In this document: positions 29,761 to 37,831 of the stretch, piece by piece
Numbering within the stretch: the first letter of the stretch is position 1
How the letters are laid out: the number at the start of each line of letters is the position of its first letter
Source: Bacillota bacterium
Lineage (GTDB): Bacteria > Bacillota > Clostridia > TANB77 > CAG-465
Length of the DNA stretch: 64,000 nucleotides
Reading direction: 5' to 3'
Assembly: GCA_023410645.1 (NCBI GenBank)
Contig: JAEYPQ010000065.1
Span: 158,787 to 222,786 of the forward strand
Program-made: the position numbers and the translations under genes
The notes under the pieces: model-generated
Seen by the model: the letters and a program-made list of their open reading frames with translations, nothing else
What the model was told of the DNA's origin: nothing
Database searches by the model: none

Positions 29761-30441
29761 ATGGAAATATTAAGAGTAGAAAATTTATCAAAAGTATATG
29801 GAAAAAAAGATACTAAAGTAACAGCATTAGAAGATATGTCTTTTTCAATAGAAAAGGGAGAATTTGTTGCAATTGTTGGAGCAAGTGGCAGTGGGAAATC
29901 TACACTTTTACATTTACTTGGAGGTGTTGATAGGCCAACTACTGGGAAAGTATATATTGATGGAGAAGATATATATAAATTAAATAATGATGAACTTGCA
30001 ATATTTAGACGTAGGCAAGTAGGTCTAATTTATCAATTCTACAATTTGATTCCAATATTAAATGTTGCTGAAAATATAACTCTTCCATGTAAATTAGATG
30101 GAAAGAAAGTTGATGATCAAAGATTAAATGAATTACTTGATATTCTAGAACTTACAAATAGAAAAGATCACTTACCAAATGAACTTTCAGGAGGACAACA
30201 ACAAAGGGTATCAATTGGCCGTGCAATTATAAATAATCCGGCAATTGTACTTGCTGATGAACCAACAGGTAATCTAGATAGTAAAACATCAAAGGAAATA
30301 ATTGAGTTATTAAAGTTATCTAATAAAAAGTATAAGCAAACTTTAGTTGTTATTACTCATGATGAAAATATTGCTTTAGAAGCAGATAGAGTAATAACAA
30401 TTGCAGATGGAAAAATATTAAAAGATGAAAAGGTGGTATAG
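29761..30441 (+). CDS. ABC transporter ATP-binding protein, MacB/LolD type
   Basis: A 226-residue ATPase with all motifs: Walker A GASGSGKST (about 40-48), Q-loop YQFYNLIP, signature LSGGQQQRVSIGRA (about 140), Walker B IVLADEPTGNLDS and the switch His in VITHD. The wording is that of the MacB/LolD/FtsE family that drives FtsX-type permeases. The permease gene begins four bases downstream. In Bacillota such pairs with a linked two-component system often remove or sense antimicrobial peptides, but the substrate here is unknown. Confidence 0.93.
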   Translation: MEILRVENLSKVYGKKDTKVTALEDMSFSIEKGEFVAIVGASGSGKSTLLHLLGGVDRPTTGKVYIDGEDIYKLNNDELAIFRRRQVGLIYQFYNLIPILNVAENITLPCKLDGKKVDDQRLNELLDILELTNRKDHLPNELSGGQQQRVSIGRAIINNPAIVLADEPTGNLDSKTSKEIIELLKLSNKKYKQTLVVITHDENIALEADRVITIADGKILKDEKVV

Positions 30442-30444
30442 ATT

Positions 30445-33036
30445 ATGAACATATTAAATGAGCTTACCATTAAAAGTCTTTTATTAAACAAGAAAAGAAC
30501 ACTTGTAACTATAATTGGAATAATACTTTCTTGTGCTTTAATAACAGGAGTTGTAACTTTAGTTAATAGTTTTCAAAATTCATTGATTGACTATGTAAAA
30601 AAAGATTATGGTGATTATCATGTTATATTTAAAGATGTACCTAAAGAAGAACAAAAATATATAACAAATAATTTAAATGTTGAAAAATATAATGTGTCTA
30701 AGGATTTGGGGTATTCTAAGATTGATGGCTTAAAAAACGGATATAAACCATATTTGTATTTAATTGGATTTACAGATGATGCATTTAAAAATAGGGGAAT
30801 TAAGCTTGAAGATGGTAGACTTCCAGAAAATTCTGATGAAATAGTAATATCAGATCATATTGAACAAAATGGTGGAGTCACATATAATGTTGGAGATAAA
30901 ATAAATCTAGATATATCTAAAAGAACTAGTGATGGCTATGAATTGGGTCAAAATAATCCATATTATATTGATGAAGCAGATGATTCAGGTAAAATAATAA
31001 CTAAAATAAATAATGAACAACTTGTTAGTTTATTTAAAAAAGAATATACAATTGTTGGAAAAATTTATAGACCATCATTTGAAGAGTATAATGCACCAGG
31101 ATATACAATACTTACACATATGGACGATAATATAACTGATAAATCAGATATAGCAGTACTTATAAAAAATCCTAAAAAAGTATATGATTTTGTAGATAGT
31201 ATTGTTGGTGATAGCAAAAATCCAAAATATCAATATGAATTAAATAGTGATTTATTAAGATTTCAAGGAGTAACAAGTAATAATGCTATTAATAATACGA
31301 TGATGGCAGTATCTGCAATTTTAGTAGGTATTATTATGATAACGTCTATAATGGTTATTAGAAATTCATTTAGTATATCTATAACAGAAAGAGTAAAACA
31401 ATTAGGAATTTTATCAAGTATTGGAGCTACATCAAAGCAAATAAGGAAGAATATATTATATGAAGGATTTATATTATCTTTAATTGCAATTCCAATAGGA
31501 GTAATTTCTGGAATATTTGCAATAGGAATTGTACTTACAGTTGTAAACAATATTTTAAAAGACTATTTAGATGGCATAAATTTAAATCTATCTATATCTT
31601 TAATTTCAATTGTTATAAGTATAATAGTTGCTTTATTTACAATATTTATATCAACAATTATACCTGCAATTAAGGCATCTAAAATATCACCAATAGAATC
31701 AATAAGATCAAGTAACGATATAAAAGTAAGCAAGAAAAAACTAAAAATTTCTAAATTATATACTAAATTATTTGGAGTTGAAGGTGAAATAGCATTAAAA
31801 AATCTAAAAAGAAGTAGAAAAAAATATAGGACAACAGTATTATCTATATTTATAAGTATTGTAATATTTATATCTCTTAACTCTTTTATAAATTATGGTA
31901 TTAAGATGAGTAATATATACTATGAAGAAGTAGGATATAACATAAGTGTTTCAGAAAATAGTAATGCAACTCCAGAAGAAAATTTAGAATACTTTACTAA
32001 AATCTCAAAACTGGATAATGTTAGCAATTATACAATACTAAAATCAAAAGATATACAAATTGATAAAAAGTATTTGAGTGATAAATCAAAAGAATTATTT
32101 GATTATAATGATAATGATTTAAATCCATCTCTTAGTATGATTTCACTTGGTGAAAAGGAATACGAAAATTATATAAAGAAAATAGGTGGAAATTTAGAAT
32201 ATTATAAAGATAAAGCAATATTAATAGATAAAAATATAATTACTAGAGATCAGAAAAAATATGAATTTAACTTTTTTGATGATTTAGAAAATAAAAATAT
32301 TGAAGTTACAACATTTTCTACAGAAGATTACAATGTAAATGAAGTTAGTAGAATTTCAAGTCTTTCTGACCAGAAAAAAATTAATATACAAATAGCAAAA
32401 ACAACAGATATAGTTCCTTTAGGAATTCAAGCTTCAAATATTGTTAATACAGCATATTTAATTGTTTCAGATGAGTATATGGATAAACTTGACTATGATA
32501 TAGATAACATGTATATAAACAGCAGTAATGCTACTAAATTAGAAAAGGATATAGAAGCATTAGATACAAAATTTAAGGATAATGTATATAATCAAGAAGA
32601 ATATATTAAGGAGAATAATGCTACAATACTTGTAGTGTCAATTTTTTGTTATGGATTTATCGGAGTTATATCTTTAATTGGAGTAACTAATATATTTAAT
32701 ACAATAACTACAAATGTGGCACTTAGAAAAGGAGAATTTGCGGTACTAAAATCAATTGGAATGACTGATAAGGAATTTAGAACAATGATAAATTTTGAAA
32801 GTTTATTTTATGGACTAAAATCATTAATTTACGGAATACCTTTTGGGATTATCTTATCATATTTAATATACTCAGGATTTAGTTATTCATATTCAACTAA
32901 ATATATAATTCCATATGATTCAATAATTATTTCAATTATATTTGTATTTATCATTATATTTGTAACAATGAATTATTCTACTAAAAAATTAAAAAATCAA
33001 AATATAATAGAGACTATAAGAAATGAAAATATATAA
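30445..33036 (+). CDS. FtsX-family ABC transporter permease
   Basis: An 863-residue permease built as two FtsX units. One membrane helix near 20-40, a large outer domain (about 45-280) and three helices (about 285-310, 340-370 and 385-410) form the first unit. The second has a helix near 460-480, an outer domain to about 720 and three helices ending at 855. The joining cytoplasmic region has a typical KASKISPIESIRS. This eight-helix layout is not that of BceB, which has ten helices and one large loop. Partner of the ATPase at 29761. The natural terminator seems to have been split by the insertion element that follows. Confidence 0.9.
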   Translation: MNILNELTIKSLLLNKKRTLVTIIGIILSCALITGVVTLVNSFQNSLIDYVKKDYGDYHVIFKDVPKEEQKYITNNLNVEKYNVSKDLGYSKIDGLKNGYKPYLYLIGFTDDAFKNRGIKLEDGRLPENSDEIVISDHIEQNGGVTYNVGDKINLDISKRTSDGYELGQNNPYYIDEADDSGKIITKINNEQLVSLFKKEYTIVGKIYRPSFEEYNAPGYTILTHMDDNITDKSDIAVLIKNPKKVYDFVDSIVGDSKNPKYQYELNSDLLRFQGVTSNNAINNTMMAVSAILVGIIMITSIMVIRNSFSISITERVKQLGILSSIGATSKQIRKNILYEGFILSLIAIPIGVISGIFAIGIVLTVVNNILKDYLDGINLNLSISLISIVISIIVALFTIFISTIIPAIKASKISPIESIRSSNDIKVSKKKLKISKLYTKLFGVEGEIALKNLKRSRKKYRTTVLSIFISIVIFISLNSFINYGIKMSNIYYEEVGYNISVSENSNATPEENLEYFTKISKLDNVSNYTILKSKDIQIDKKYLSDKSKELFDYNDNDLNPSLSMISLGEKEYENYIKKIGGNLEYYKDKAILIDKNIITRDQKKYEFNFFDDLENKNIEVTTFSTEDYNVNEVSRISSLSDQKKINIQIAKTTDIVPLGIQASNIVNTAYLIVSDEYMDKLDYDIDNMYINSSNATKLEKDIEALDTKFKDNVYNQEEYIKENNATILVVSIFCYGFIGVISLIGVTNIFNTITTNVALRKGEFAVLKSIGMTDKEFRTMINFESLFYGLKSLIYGIPFGIILSYLIYSGFSYSYSTKYIIPYDSIIISIIFVFIIIFVTMNYSTKKLKNQNIIETIRNENI

Positions 33037-33126
33037 AATATAGAGCAGTAACAATTTGAACTATTCCCCATTAAGTAGACAGTAAAATAAAAAATACTGT
33101 ATAATATACTTAAGGGGGAATTTTTC

Positions 33127-33471
33127 ATGTCAGCTAATAGAAAAAATAATAAATATACAATCGAGTTTAAAGCACGTGCAGTAGAAATGTATTTAAGCGG
33201 TGAATATGGTGGTATCGATACTTTAACAAAAACATTAGGATTAAAAAGTCATTCTCAAATAAAATCTTGGATAGCCAAATATAAAGAATCTGGTATAAAA
33301 GCTTTAGATTCTCAAACTGGTAAAGCTAAAAGTATATCTAAAGGTAGACCTAGAAAAACATCACTATCTAAAGATGAAGAAATAATAAAATTACGTGCAG
33401 AAAATGATTACTTAAAAGGTATGTTGAATATTTCAAATAAAAATATAAAAAAAAAGAACAATTCTCCCTAA
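33127..33471 (+). CDS. IS3-family transposase OrfA
   Basis: A 114-residue protein with the helix-turn-helix of InsE/InsJ proteins (EFKARAVEMYLSGEYGG, SHSQIKSWIAKYKESG), which recognises the element ends, and a C-terminal leucine-zipper-like helix (EEIIKLRAENDYLKGML). An A9G run at 33447-33456 near its end gives the slippery site for -1 frameshifting into orfB. The orfB frame is open across that point, so an OrfAB fusion transposase can be made. Confidence 0.92.
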   Translation: MSANRKNNKYTIEFKARAVEMYLSGEYGGIDTLTKTLGLKSHSQIKSWIAKYKESGIKALDSQTGKAKSISKGRPRKTSLSKDEEIIKLRAENDYLKGMLNISNKNIKKKNNSP

Positions 33472-33479
33472 TACGAGAA

Positions 33480-34346
33480 TTGTCTAATAAATATTCATTA
33501 ACAATATTATTCGAGGTGTCTAAAATTAAAAAATCAACATATTACAAATGGTTAAAATTTCAACAAAATCCTACTATTAAACAATTAGAAGATATAGAAA
33601 TAATTAATAAAATCAATAAACTATTCTTAAAACATAAAGGCAGATATGGTGTAGATAGAATGACGCATGCATTATATCAAGATTTTAATGTTAAATGCAA
33701 CAGAAAGCGTGTGTATAGATTAATGAGTGAAAATGGATATTTAGCTGTAATAAAAGCAAAAAAGAAATTCATTCCATGCGGTAAAACACATCCGAAACAT
33801 AATGTACTAAAAAGAAACTTTTCAACAAGTTGCCCGTTTGATAAAGTAGCAACCGATATAACAGAAGTAAAGGATAAAAACAAAAAAATATATATTTCTC
33901 CTGTAAAAGATTTGCATACACACGTAATTGAAACCGTTGAATTATCTAATAGTGCATCTATGGAGATAGCTGATAAAATGTTTAATAAAATAATTAATAA
34001 ATCAATACCCGAAGGAACAATATTTCATTCTGATCAAGGCTCAATATATAATAATTTAGCTTTTCAAAAAAAGCTTACCGATAACAATTTTATACAGAGT
34101 ATGTCAAGAAAAGGTACGCCTATAGATAATTCTCCAATGGAAAGCTTTTTTGGAACATTAAAAAGTGAATTATTATATAATTCATTAATTGATTTAAAAA
34201 ATATTGATATGACAGATGCAATTTTAAATTACATATGGTATTATAATAATGAAAGGATACAAAAATCGCTAGGTTATCTAACGCCTATGCAATTTAAGCA
34301 AAAAGAGTTAGAGAGAATAGAAAAAGAGAAAGTATTACAAAATTAG
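33480..34346 (+). CDS. IS3-family transposase OrfB (DDE integrase domain)
   Basis: A 288-residue rve-type catalytic part. The DDE triad is intact: Asp in KVATDITEVK (about 123), Asp in FHSDQGS (about 184) and Glu in MESFFGTLKSE (about 221), with the usual K seven residues later. A TTG at 33480 is marked as start, but the frame is open upstream to the A9G slippery run, so it is more likely made as an OrfAB fusion. Length and order fit IS150-like elements. Confidence 0.92.
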   Translation: MSNKYSLTILFEVSKIKKSTYYKWLKFQQNPTIKQLEDIEIINKINKLFLKHKGRYGVDRMTHALYQDFNVKCNRKRVYRLMSENGYLAVIKAKKKFIPCGKTHPKHNVLKRNFSTSCPFDKVATDITEVKDKNKKIYISPVKDLHTHVIETVELSNSASMEIADKMFNKIINKSIPEGTIFHSDQGSIYNNLAFQKKLTDNNFIQSMSRKGTPIDNSPMESFFGTLKSELLYNSLIDLKNIDMTDAILNYIWYYNNERIQKSLGYLTPMQFKQKELERIEKEKVLQN

Positions 34347-34448
34347 TAATACTCTCTCAAAAAAGCAGTATTTGTTTGTCTACCTTTTGGGTAACAGTTC
34401 AAGTCTATTACTGCTTTTTATGTAATAAATAAAAACTATTCAAATTTC

Positions 34449-34477
34449 TTGCAAAACAATTAATTTTGTAGTAATAT
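34449..34477 (+). promoter_or_regulatory. Promoter of the minimal pilin-like gene
   Basis: TTGCAA (34449-34454), 17 bases, TAATAT (34472-34477). The block TTTTGTAGTAATATATA around the -10 is the same as in the pdp promoter. Confidence 0.5.
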
Positions 34478-34504
34478 ATATGTATATAAATTTGGGGGAT
34501 ATGT

Positions 34505-34936
34505 ATGAAAAAAGGTGTAAGTTTGTTAATTGTATCGGTTGCAATTGTTGTAATGTTAATATTAGTATCTTCAGCTTCAATAATTGGTAGCAATGCAATT
34601 AATTCTGCTAATTTTGAAGAATATACTAATGTACTTGCAAGAGTAAACAATCTTGTAAATGAATATGTCGTTGAAAATAATGCATTACCAGTTACAAATG
34701 AAATAGTTTCTAAAGAATCACTTGGAAATGAATTTTTAAATCAAGTAGATGAAAATGGAGATTTGGAAAATGATTTCTATGTAGTTGATATGTCAAAAAT
34801 AAATGTTCCAACTATTGAACTTGGTAATGGCTCTGTTGCAGGTAAAGACGTATTTATAGTTGCAGCTAATTCAAATAATGTATATTATATGATGGGATTC
34901 AAATACAAGGGTAGAACTTATTATATAGCAAAATAG
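34505..34936 (+). CDS. Minimal pilin-like protein
   Basis: A 143-residue protein with leader MKKG, then VSLLIVSVAIVVMLIL (class III signal, no Glu5). The rest equals the N-terminal domain of the 6721 and 9021 proteins (Y-V-V-E-N-N-A-L-P-V, DFYVVDMSKI, NVYYMMG, TYYIAK) with nothing after it. It may be the basal form of the family, a subunit on which longer versions are modelled. GGGGGAT ribosome binding site. It ends ten bases before dusB, so it is probably co-transcribed with that tRNA-modification gene, an odd pairing. Confidence 0.75.
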   Translation: MKKGVSLLIVSVAIVVMLILVSSASIIGSNAINSANFEEYTNVLARVNNLVNEYVVENNALPVTNEIVSKESLGNEFLNQVDENGDLENDFYVVDMSKINVPTIELGNGSVAGKDVFIVAANSNNVYYMMGFKYKGRTYYIAK

Positions 34937-34946
34937 GAGAGATGTA

Positions 34947-35933
34947 ATGCTAGAATATGTAAAAAAGATAAAAATTGGTGATATTGAACTTAAAAATAAT
35001 ATATTGTTGGCTCCACAAGCAGGTGTCACAGATATTCCATTTAGAAATATATGTAGAAAATTTGGACCTGCACTTACTTTTACAGAAATGGCAAGTAGCA
35101 AAGCTATGGAGTATGAAAGTACAAAAACTGAAAAATTACTTGAGCTTTCTGATGATGAAAGACCATCTGCTGTCCAAATTTTTGGAAGTAACAAAGATGT
35201 TATTAGAAATACAATATTAAAATTAAATGAGAATGATAAAATTGATATAATAGATATAAATATGGGATGCCCAGCACCAAAGCTAGTAAAAAATGGAGAT
35301 GGAGCTGGACTTTTACTTGATCTTAAAAACGTTGAAAGTATAGTAAAAGAAGCAGTTAAGGTTTCAAAAAAAATAGTAACTGTAAAAACTAGACGTGGTT
35401 TTGATGAAGAAAGAATTACTGCTATTGAAGTAGCGAAAATATGTAATGATAATGGTATTTCAATGATAACAATTCATGGTAGAACACGTGAAGAATATTA
35501 TTCTGGAAAAGCAAATTTAGATATTATAAAAAAAGTAAAAGAATCTGTTTCAATACCAGTCATAGGAAATGGTGATGTTGTTGATGTAAAAACAGCCCAA
35601 AATATGTTTGAATATACAAAATGTGATGGAATAATGATTGCAAGAGGAGCACAAGGTAATCCATGGATATTTAAAAGTATATTAGATGGAAAGGATTATA
35701 TACCATCGCTTGAAGAAAGATTTAATATAATTTTTGAACATATTGATAGTGCTTTAAAAATTGAAGATGAAAGACAAGTTAATCTTAAAATGAGAAAACA
35801 TATTGCTTGGTATCTAAAGGGCTTAAATGGAAGTAGTAGAGTAAAAGATTTAGTAAATAAATGTGATAATATAAATGAAGTAAAAGATATACTTAATAAG
35901 TACAAAGAATATTTAGAAAAGGAAAGAGTATGA
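34947..35933 (+). CDS. dusB: tRNA-dihydrouridine synthase DusB
   Basis: A 328-residue FMN enzyme reducing uridine to dihydrouridine in tRNA. TIM-barrel marks: LAPQAGVTDIPFR (about 20-32), the INMGCPAPKLVKNGDGAGLL block with the catalytic Cys near 107, KTRRGFD, TIHGRTREEYYSG and the FMN phosphate loop VIGNGDV and GIMIARGAQGNPW. The C-terminal helical RNA-binding domain is complete. It overlaps the following gene by four bases (ATGA). The exact Dus subtype is by similarity to Gram-positive DusB. Confidence 0.93.
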   Translation: MLEYVKKIKIGDIELKNNILLAPQAGVTDIPFRNICRKFGPALTFTEMASSKAMEYESTKTEKLLELSDDERPSAVQIFGSNKDVIRNTILKLNENDKIDIIDINMGCPAPKLVKNGDGAGLLLDLKNVESIVKEAVKVSKKIVTVKTRRGFDEERITAIEVAKICNDNGISMITIHGRTREEYYSGKANLDIIKKVKESVSIPVIGNGDVVDVKTAQNMFEYTKCDGIMIARGAQGNPWIFKSILDGKDYIPSLEERFNIIFEHIDSALKIEDERQVNLKMRKHIAWYLKGLNGSSRVKDLVNKCDNINEVKDILNKYKEYLEKERV

Positions 35934-36736
35934 TTTCTAAACAAGAAAGACAAAAAATATTAGAAAAAATATTAGATAAAGAGGAAAAGATAACAGTTGC
36001 AAATGTGATCGATAAATTAAACAAATCGTATATGTCAGATATAATTACTTATACTAATTTTTTAGATTTAAAGGAATTGAACTTGATTATTCCAATTTTA
36101 AATTCAAATAAAATTAGATATGAAATATTTTCAGTAAATGAGAATATTGAAAAAAAGATTTTAGTGTTTCTTCCTGAAAATTATAAACAAAATTTTTATG
36201 ATATTGCTAATGAATATATATCATGTATAAAAATTAAACCAAATGTTAAAGGTAAGCTAAAACATAAGGATTACATGGGAGCAATATATTCACTTGGAGT
36301 AAAAAGAGATTTAATTGGAGATATATTTGCAGATGATGAGTGTGCACATATATTTATAATGAAAAGTATAGAGGATTATATCTTAACAAATTTAACTAGT
36401 GTTGGAAATCAAGAAGTAATTGTAGATATACTCGATATATTTAATGATGAGGTTAAAAATTTGGATGTAAGTTTCCAAAGTATAGATATTATAGTTCCAT
36501 CACTTAGAGTAGATGCAATACTTAGTGAATTATACAAATTAAGTAGAAGTATTGTAAAAGATAAAATATCTAAAGGCGATTTATTTATAAATTCTAAAAA
36601 TATGTTCTTTGTATCAGAGCAATTAAAAGAGGATGATATAGTTTCATTTAAAAAATGTGGAAAATTTAAAATGGGAAAAGTATTAAGAAAAACGAAAAGT
36701 GAGAACTTATATGTAAATATAAAAAAGTATATGTAA
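35930..36736 (+). CDS. ylmH: YlmH-family S4-domain RNA-binding protein
   Basis: A 268-residue protein. The central block HKDYMGAIYSLGVKRDLIGDIF (about 103-124) is the hallmark of YlmH, and an S4 RNA-binding domain lies at about 190-250 (RVDAILSELYKLSRS, then KGDLFINSK). YlmH proteins bind ribosomes or tRNA-blocked 50S subunits during translation rescue and are often next to divisome genes. Here the gene follows dusB with a four-base overlap, forming an RNA-related operon. Confidence 0.85.
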   Translation: MISKQERQKILEKILDKEEKITVANVIDKLNKSYMSDIITYTNFLDLKELNLIIPILNSNKIRYEIFSVNENIEKKILVFLPENYKQNFYDIANEYISCIKIKPNVKGKLKHKDYMGAIYSLGVKRDLIGDIFADDECAHIFIMKSIEDYILTNLTSVGNQEVIVDILDIFNDEVKNLDVSFQSIDIIVPSLRVDAILSELYKLSRSIVKDKISKGDLFINSKNMFFVSEQLKEDDIVSFKKCGKFKMGKVLRKTKSENLYVNIKKYM

Positions 36737-36771
36737 AATAAAACTATATTTTAGATTGAAATCATAGAGTC

Positions 36772-36800
36772 TTGAAAATTGACATAAAAAATGTTATAAT
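36772..36800 (+). promoter_or_regulatory. Consensus-like promoter of the 36851 gene
   Basis: TTGAAA (36772-36777), exactly 17 bases, TATAAT (36795-36800), then AAGGAGG about 35 bases later in front of the ATG. Among the strongest promoters in the window. Confidence 0.7.
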
Positions 36801-36850
36801 ATCTTTAGTTTAAATTGTTTAGTACACTTAAATTAAGGAGGTAAAAAAGT

Positions 36851-37174
36851 ATGATAGCAGTGTCGCAAAAAGATGGTTTTTTACCATTTAAGCGGGTTTT
36901 AAGTTTTATGAGTTGTATGGCAGTTGGTTTTTGTAAAGAAAAAGACGATCATACATGTGAAATCATTTCTAATTTTAAAGGTTTCACGCTTGAACAAAAT
37001 ATCAACTGTAGTATTGATTTATCAATAGAAGTTAAGCAAGATGAATGTTATATTTTAGACATAAAACATCTTTTAGAAATAATAGGTTGGAATATGAGAT
37101 ATTATTCTGAAGAAGAAAGGCCTATACTTAATGAATTTCATTCATACATTTTTAAGGAAATTGAAATAAGCTAA
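36851..37174 (+). CDS. Small hypothetical soluble protein
   Basis: A 107-residue protein, not recognised. It is soluble, with four Cys and clusters of acidic residues (EKDDHTCE, YYSEEERPILNE). GGAGG lies upstream of the ATG, and it has its own strong promoter and a hairpin after it, so it is a single-gene unit. One Arg is encoded by the rare codon CGG. It neighbours another orphan of similar style at 37355, but the two sequences are not visibly related. Function unknown. Confidence 0.6.
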   Translation: MIAVSQKDGFLPFKRVLSFMSCMAVGFCKEKDDHTCEIISNFKGFTLEQNINCSIDLSIEVKQDECYILDIKHLLEIIGWNMRYYSEEERPILNEFHSYIFKEIEIS

Positions 37175-37197
37175 CAGAAAGTTTACCATATATAATT

Positions 37198-37240
37198 AAA
37201 ATAAGTGTAGATAATATTTATTATTTATACTTATTTTTAT
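37198..37240 (+). terminator. Probable terminator after the 36851 gene
   Basis: 17-base arms (37198-37214 and 37221-37237) pair with two wobble positions; T-rich tail. The stem is A+T-rich, hence weaker evidence. Confidence 0.6.
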
Positions 37241-37277
37241 TTAAATAATAATTAATAAATATTTATTATACATATGT

Positions 37278-37306
37278 TTGCAATTTACATAAAAATATGA
37301 TATAAT
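37278..37306 (+). promoter_or_regulatory. Consensus-like promoter of the 37355 gene
   Basis: TTGCAA (37278-37283), exactly 17 bases, TATAAT (37301-37306), followed by GGAGGT before the ATG. Confidence 0.7.
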
Positions 37307-37354
37307 CATTAAGAATTTGATTTTAAAACTATAATGAATATTGGAGGTTGATTT

Positions 37355-37762
37355 ATGCAAGGACAGAATTATTTAAATGAAACTGATGCTTTGGATTCTA
37401 AGATGACTGATTTTTTGCTTTTTAAGGTCAAAGATTTTTGTGATTTCCGGAAAAGATCTAAAAGTCATAGGGTTAAAGTAGCAGTGGTAGTGGATTTTTA
37501 TAATAAAATCCCCAAATACCATGACCTTAACTCATTTTTAAATGTTTCTAGTATCGATGATATGGAATTAGGATTACCAAGATTAAACAGCTCTGAATTA
37601 TTATCATTAAAGAAGATTATAAGAGAAAGTGCAATAGATTATTCCAAAAGCGGAATATCAAATTCTCTTTATCTTGCTGATTCCAACGATATAGAAACTA
37701 GAATCCCGGAAATGGATTGTCAAAAAGTTTTGGCAAACTTCTTAGATCGACTTAATCTATAA
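37355..37762 (+). CDS. Small hypothetical soluble protein
   Basis: A 135-residue protein, not recognised. It has no membrane segment. A basic patch (FRKRSKSHRVKVAVVVDF, about 31-48) could contact nucleic acid, but this is only a suggestion. The Arg before KRS is coded by CGG. It is an isolated transcription unit with a near-consensus promoter, a good ribosome binding site (GGAGG) and a strong terminator. It directly precedes the IS200 element. Confidence 0.6.
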   Translation: MQGQNYLNETDALDSKMTDFLLFKVKDFCDFRKRSKSHRVKVAVVVDFYNKIPKYHDLNSFLNVSSIDDMELGLPRLNSSELLSLKKIIRESAIDYSKSGISNSLYLADSNDIETRIPEMDCQKVLANFLDRLNL

Positions 37763-37782
37763 TGAATGTTAAATTATTTTAT

Positions 37783-37819
37783 ATGGTTAGTGCTCTTTTG
37801 CACTGACCATATTTTTTTG
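37783..37819 (+). terminator. Rho-independent terminator after the 37355 gene
   Basis: 11-base arms (37783-37793 and 37800-37810) with one wobble pair, followed by ATTTTTTT. Confidence 0.85.
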
Positions 37820-37831
37820 TTTTTAGAAAAA

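Larger units (their letters stand above)
33056..34402 (+). mobile_element. IS3-family (IS150-like) insertion sequence
   Basis: Imperfect terminal inverted repeats begin TTGAACTATTCCCC on the left and, on the other strand, TTGAACTGTTACCC on the right, both continuing to a shared GTAGACA. They enclose orfA and orfB in the -1 relation usual for IS3. An internal promoter (TATAAT about 33100) and ribosome binding site are present. No clear target duplication was found, so the exact ends are uncertain by one or two bases. Both frames are intact, so the element may be active. Confidence 0.85.
33044..34419 (+). terminator. Terminator of the ABC operon apparently split by an insertion sequence
   Basis: AGCAGTAA at 33044-33051, just after the permease stop, is complementary to TTACTGCT at 34408-34415, which is followed by a T run. 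The IS3 element lies exactly between the two arms. The simplest reading is a hairpin terminator interrupted in its loop. Confidence 0.5.

Noticed and set aside
27752..33036. A classical BceRS-BceAB bacitracin-type module
   Set aside because: The operator core fits, but the kinase has a large outer domain and the permease has two FtsX units with eight helices, not the ten-helix BceB plan.
34320..34362. Hairpin around the end of orfB as a terminator
   Set aside because: AGTATTA/TAATACT pairs but is followed by A, not T, on the plus strand; it is probably part of the element end.
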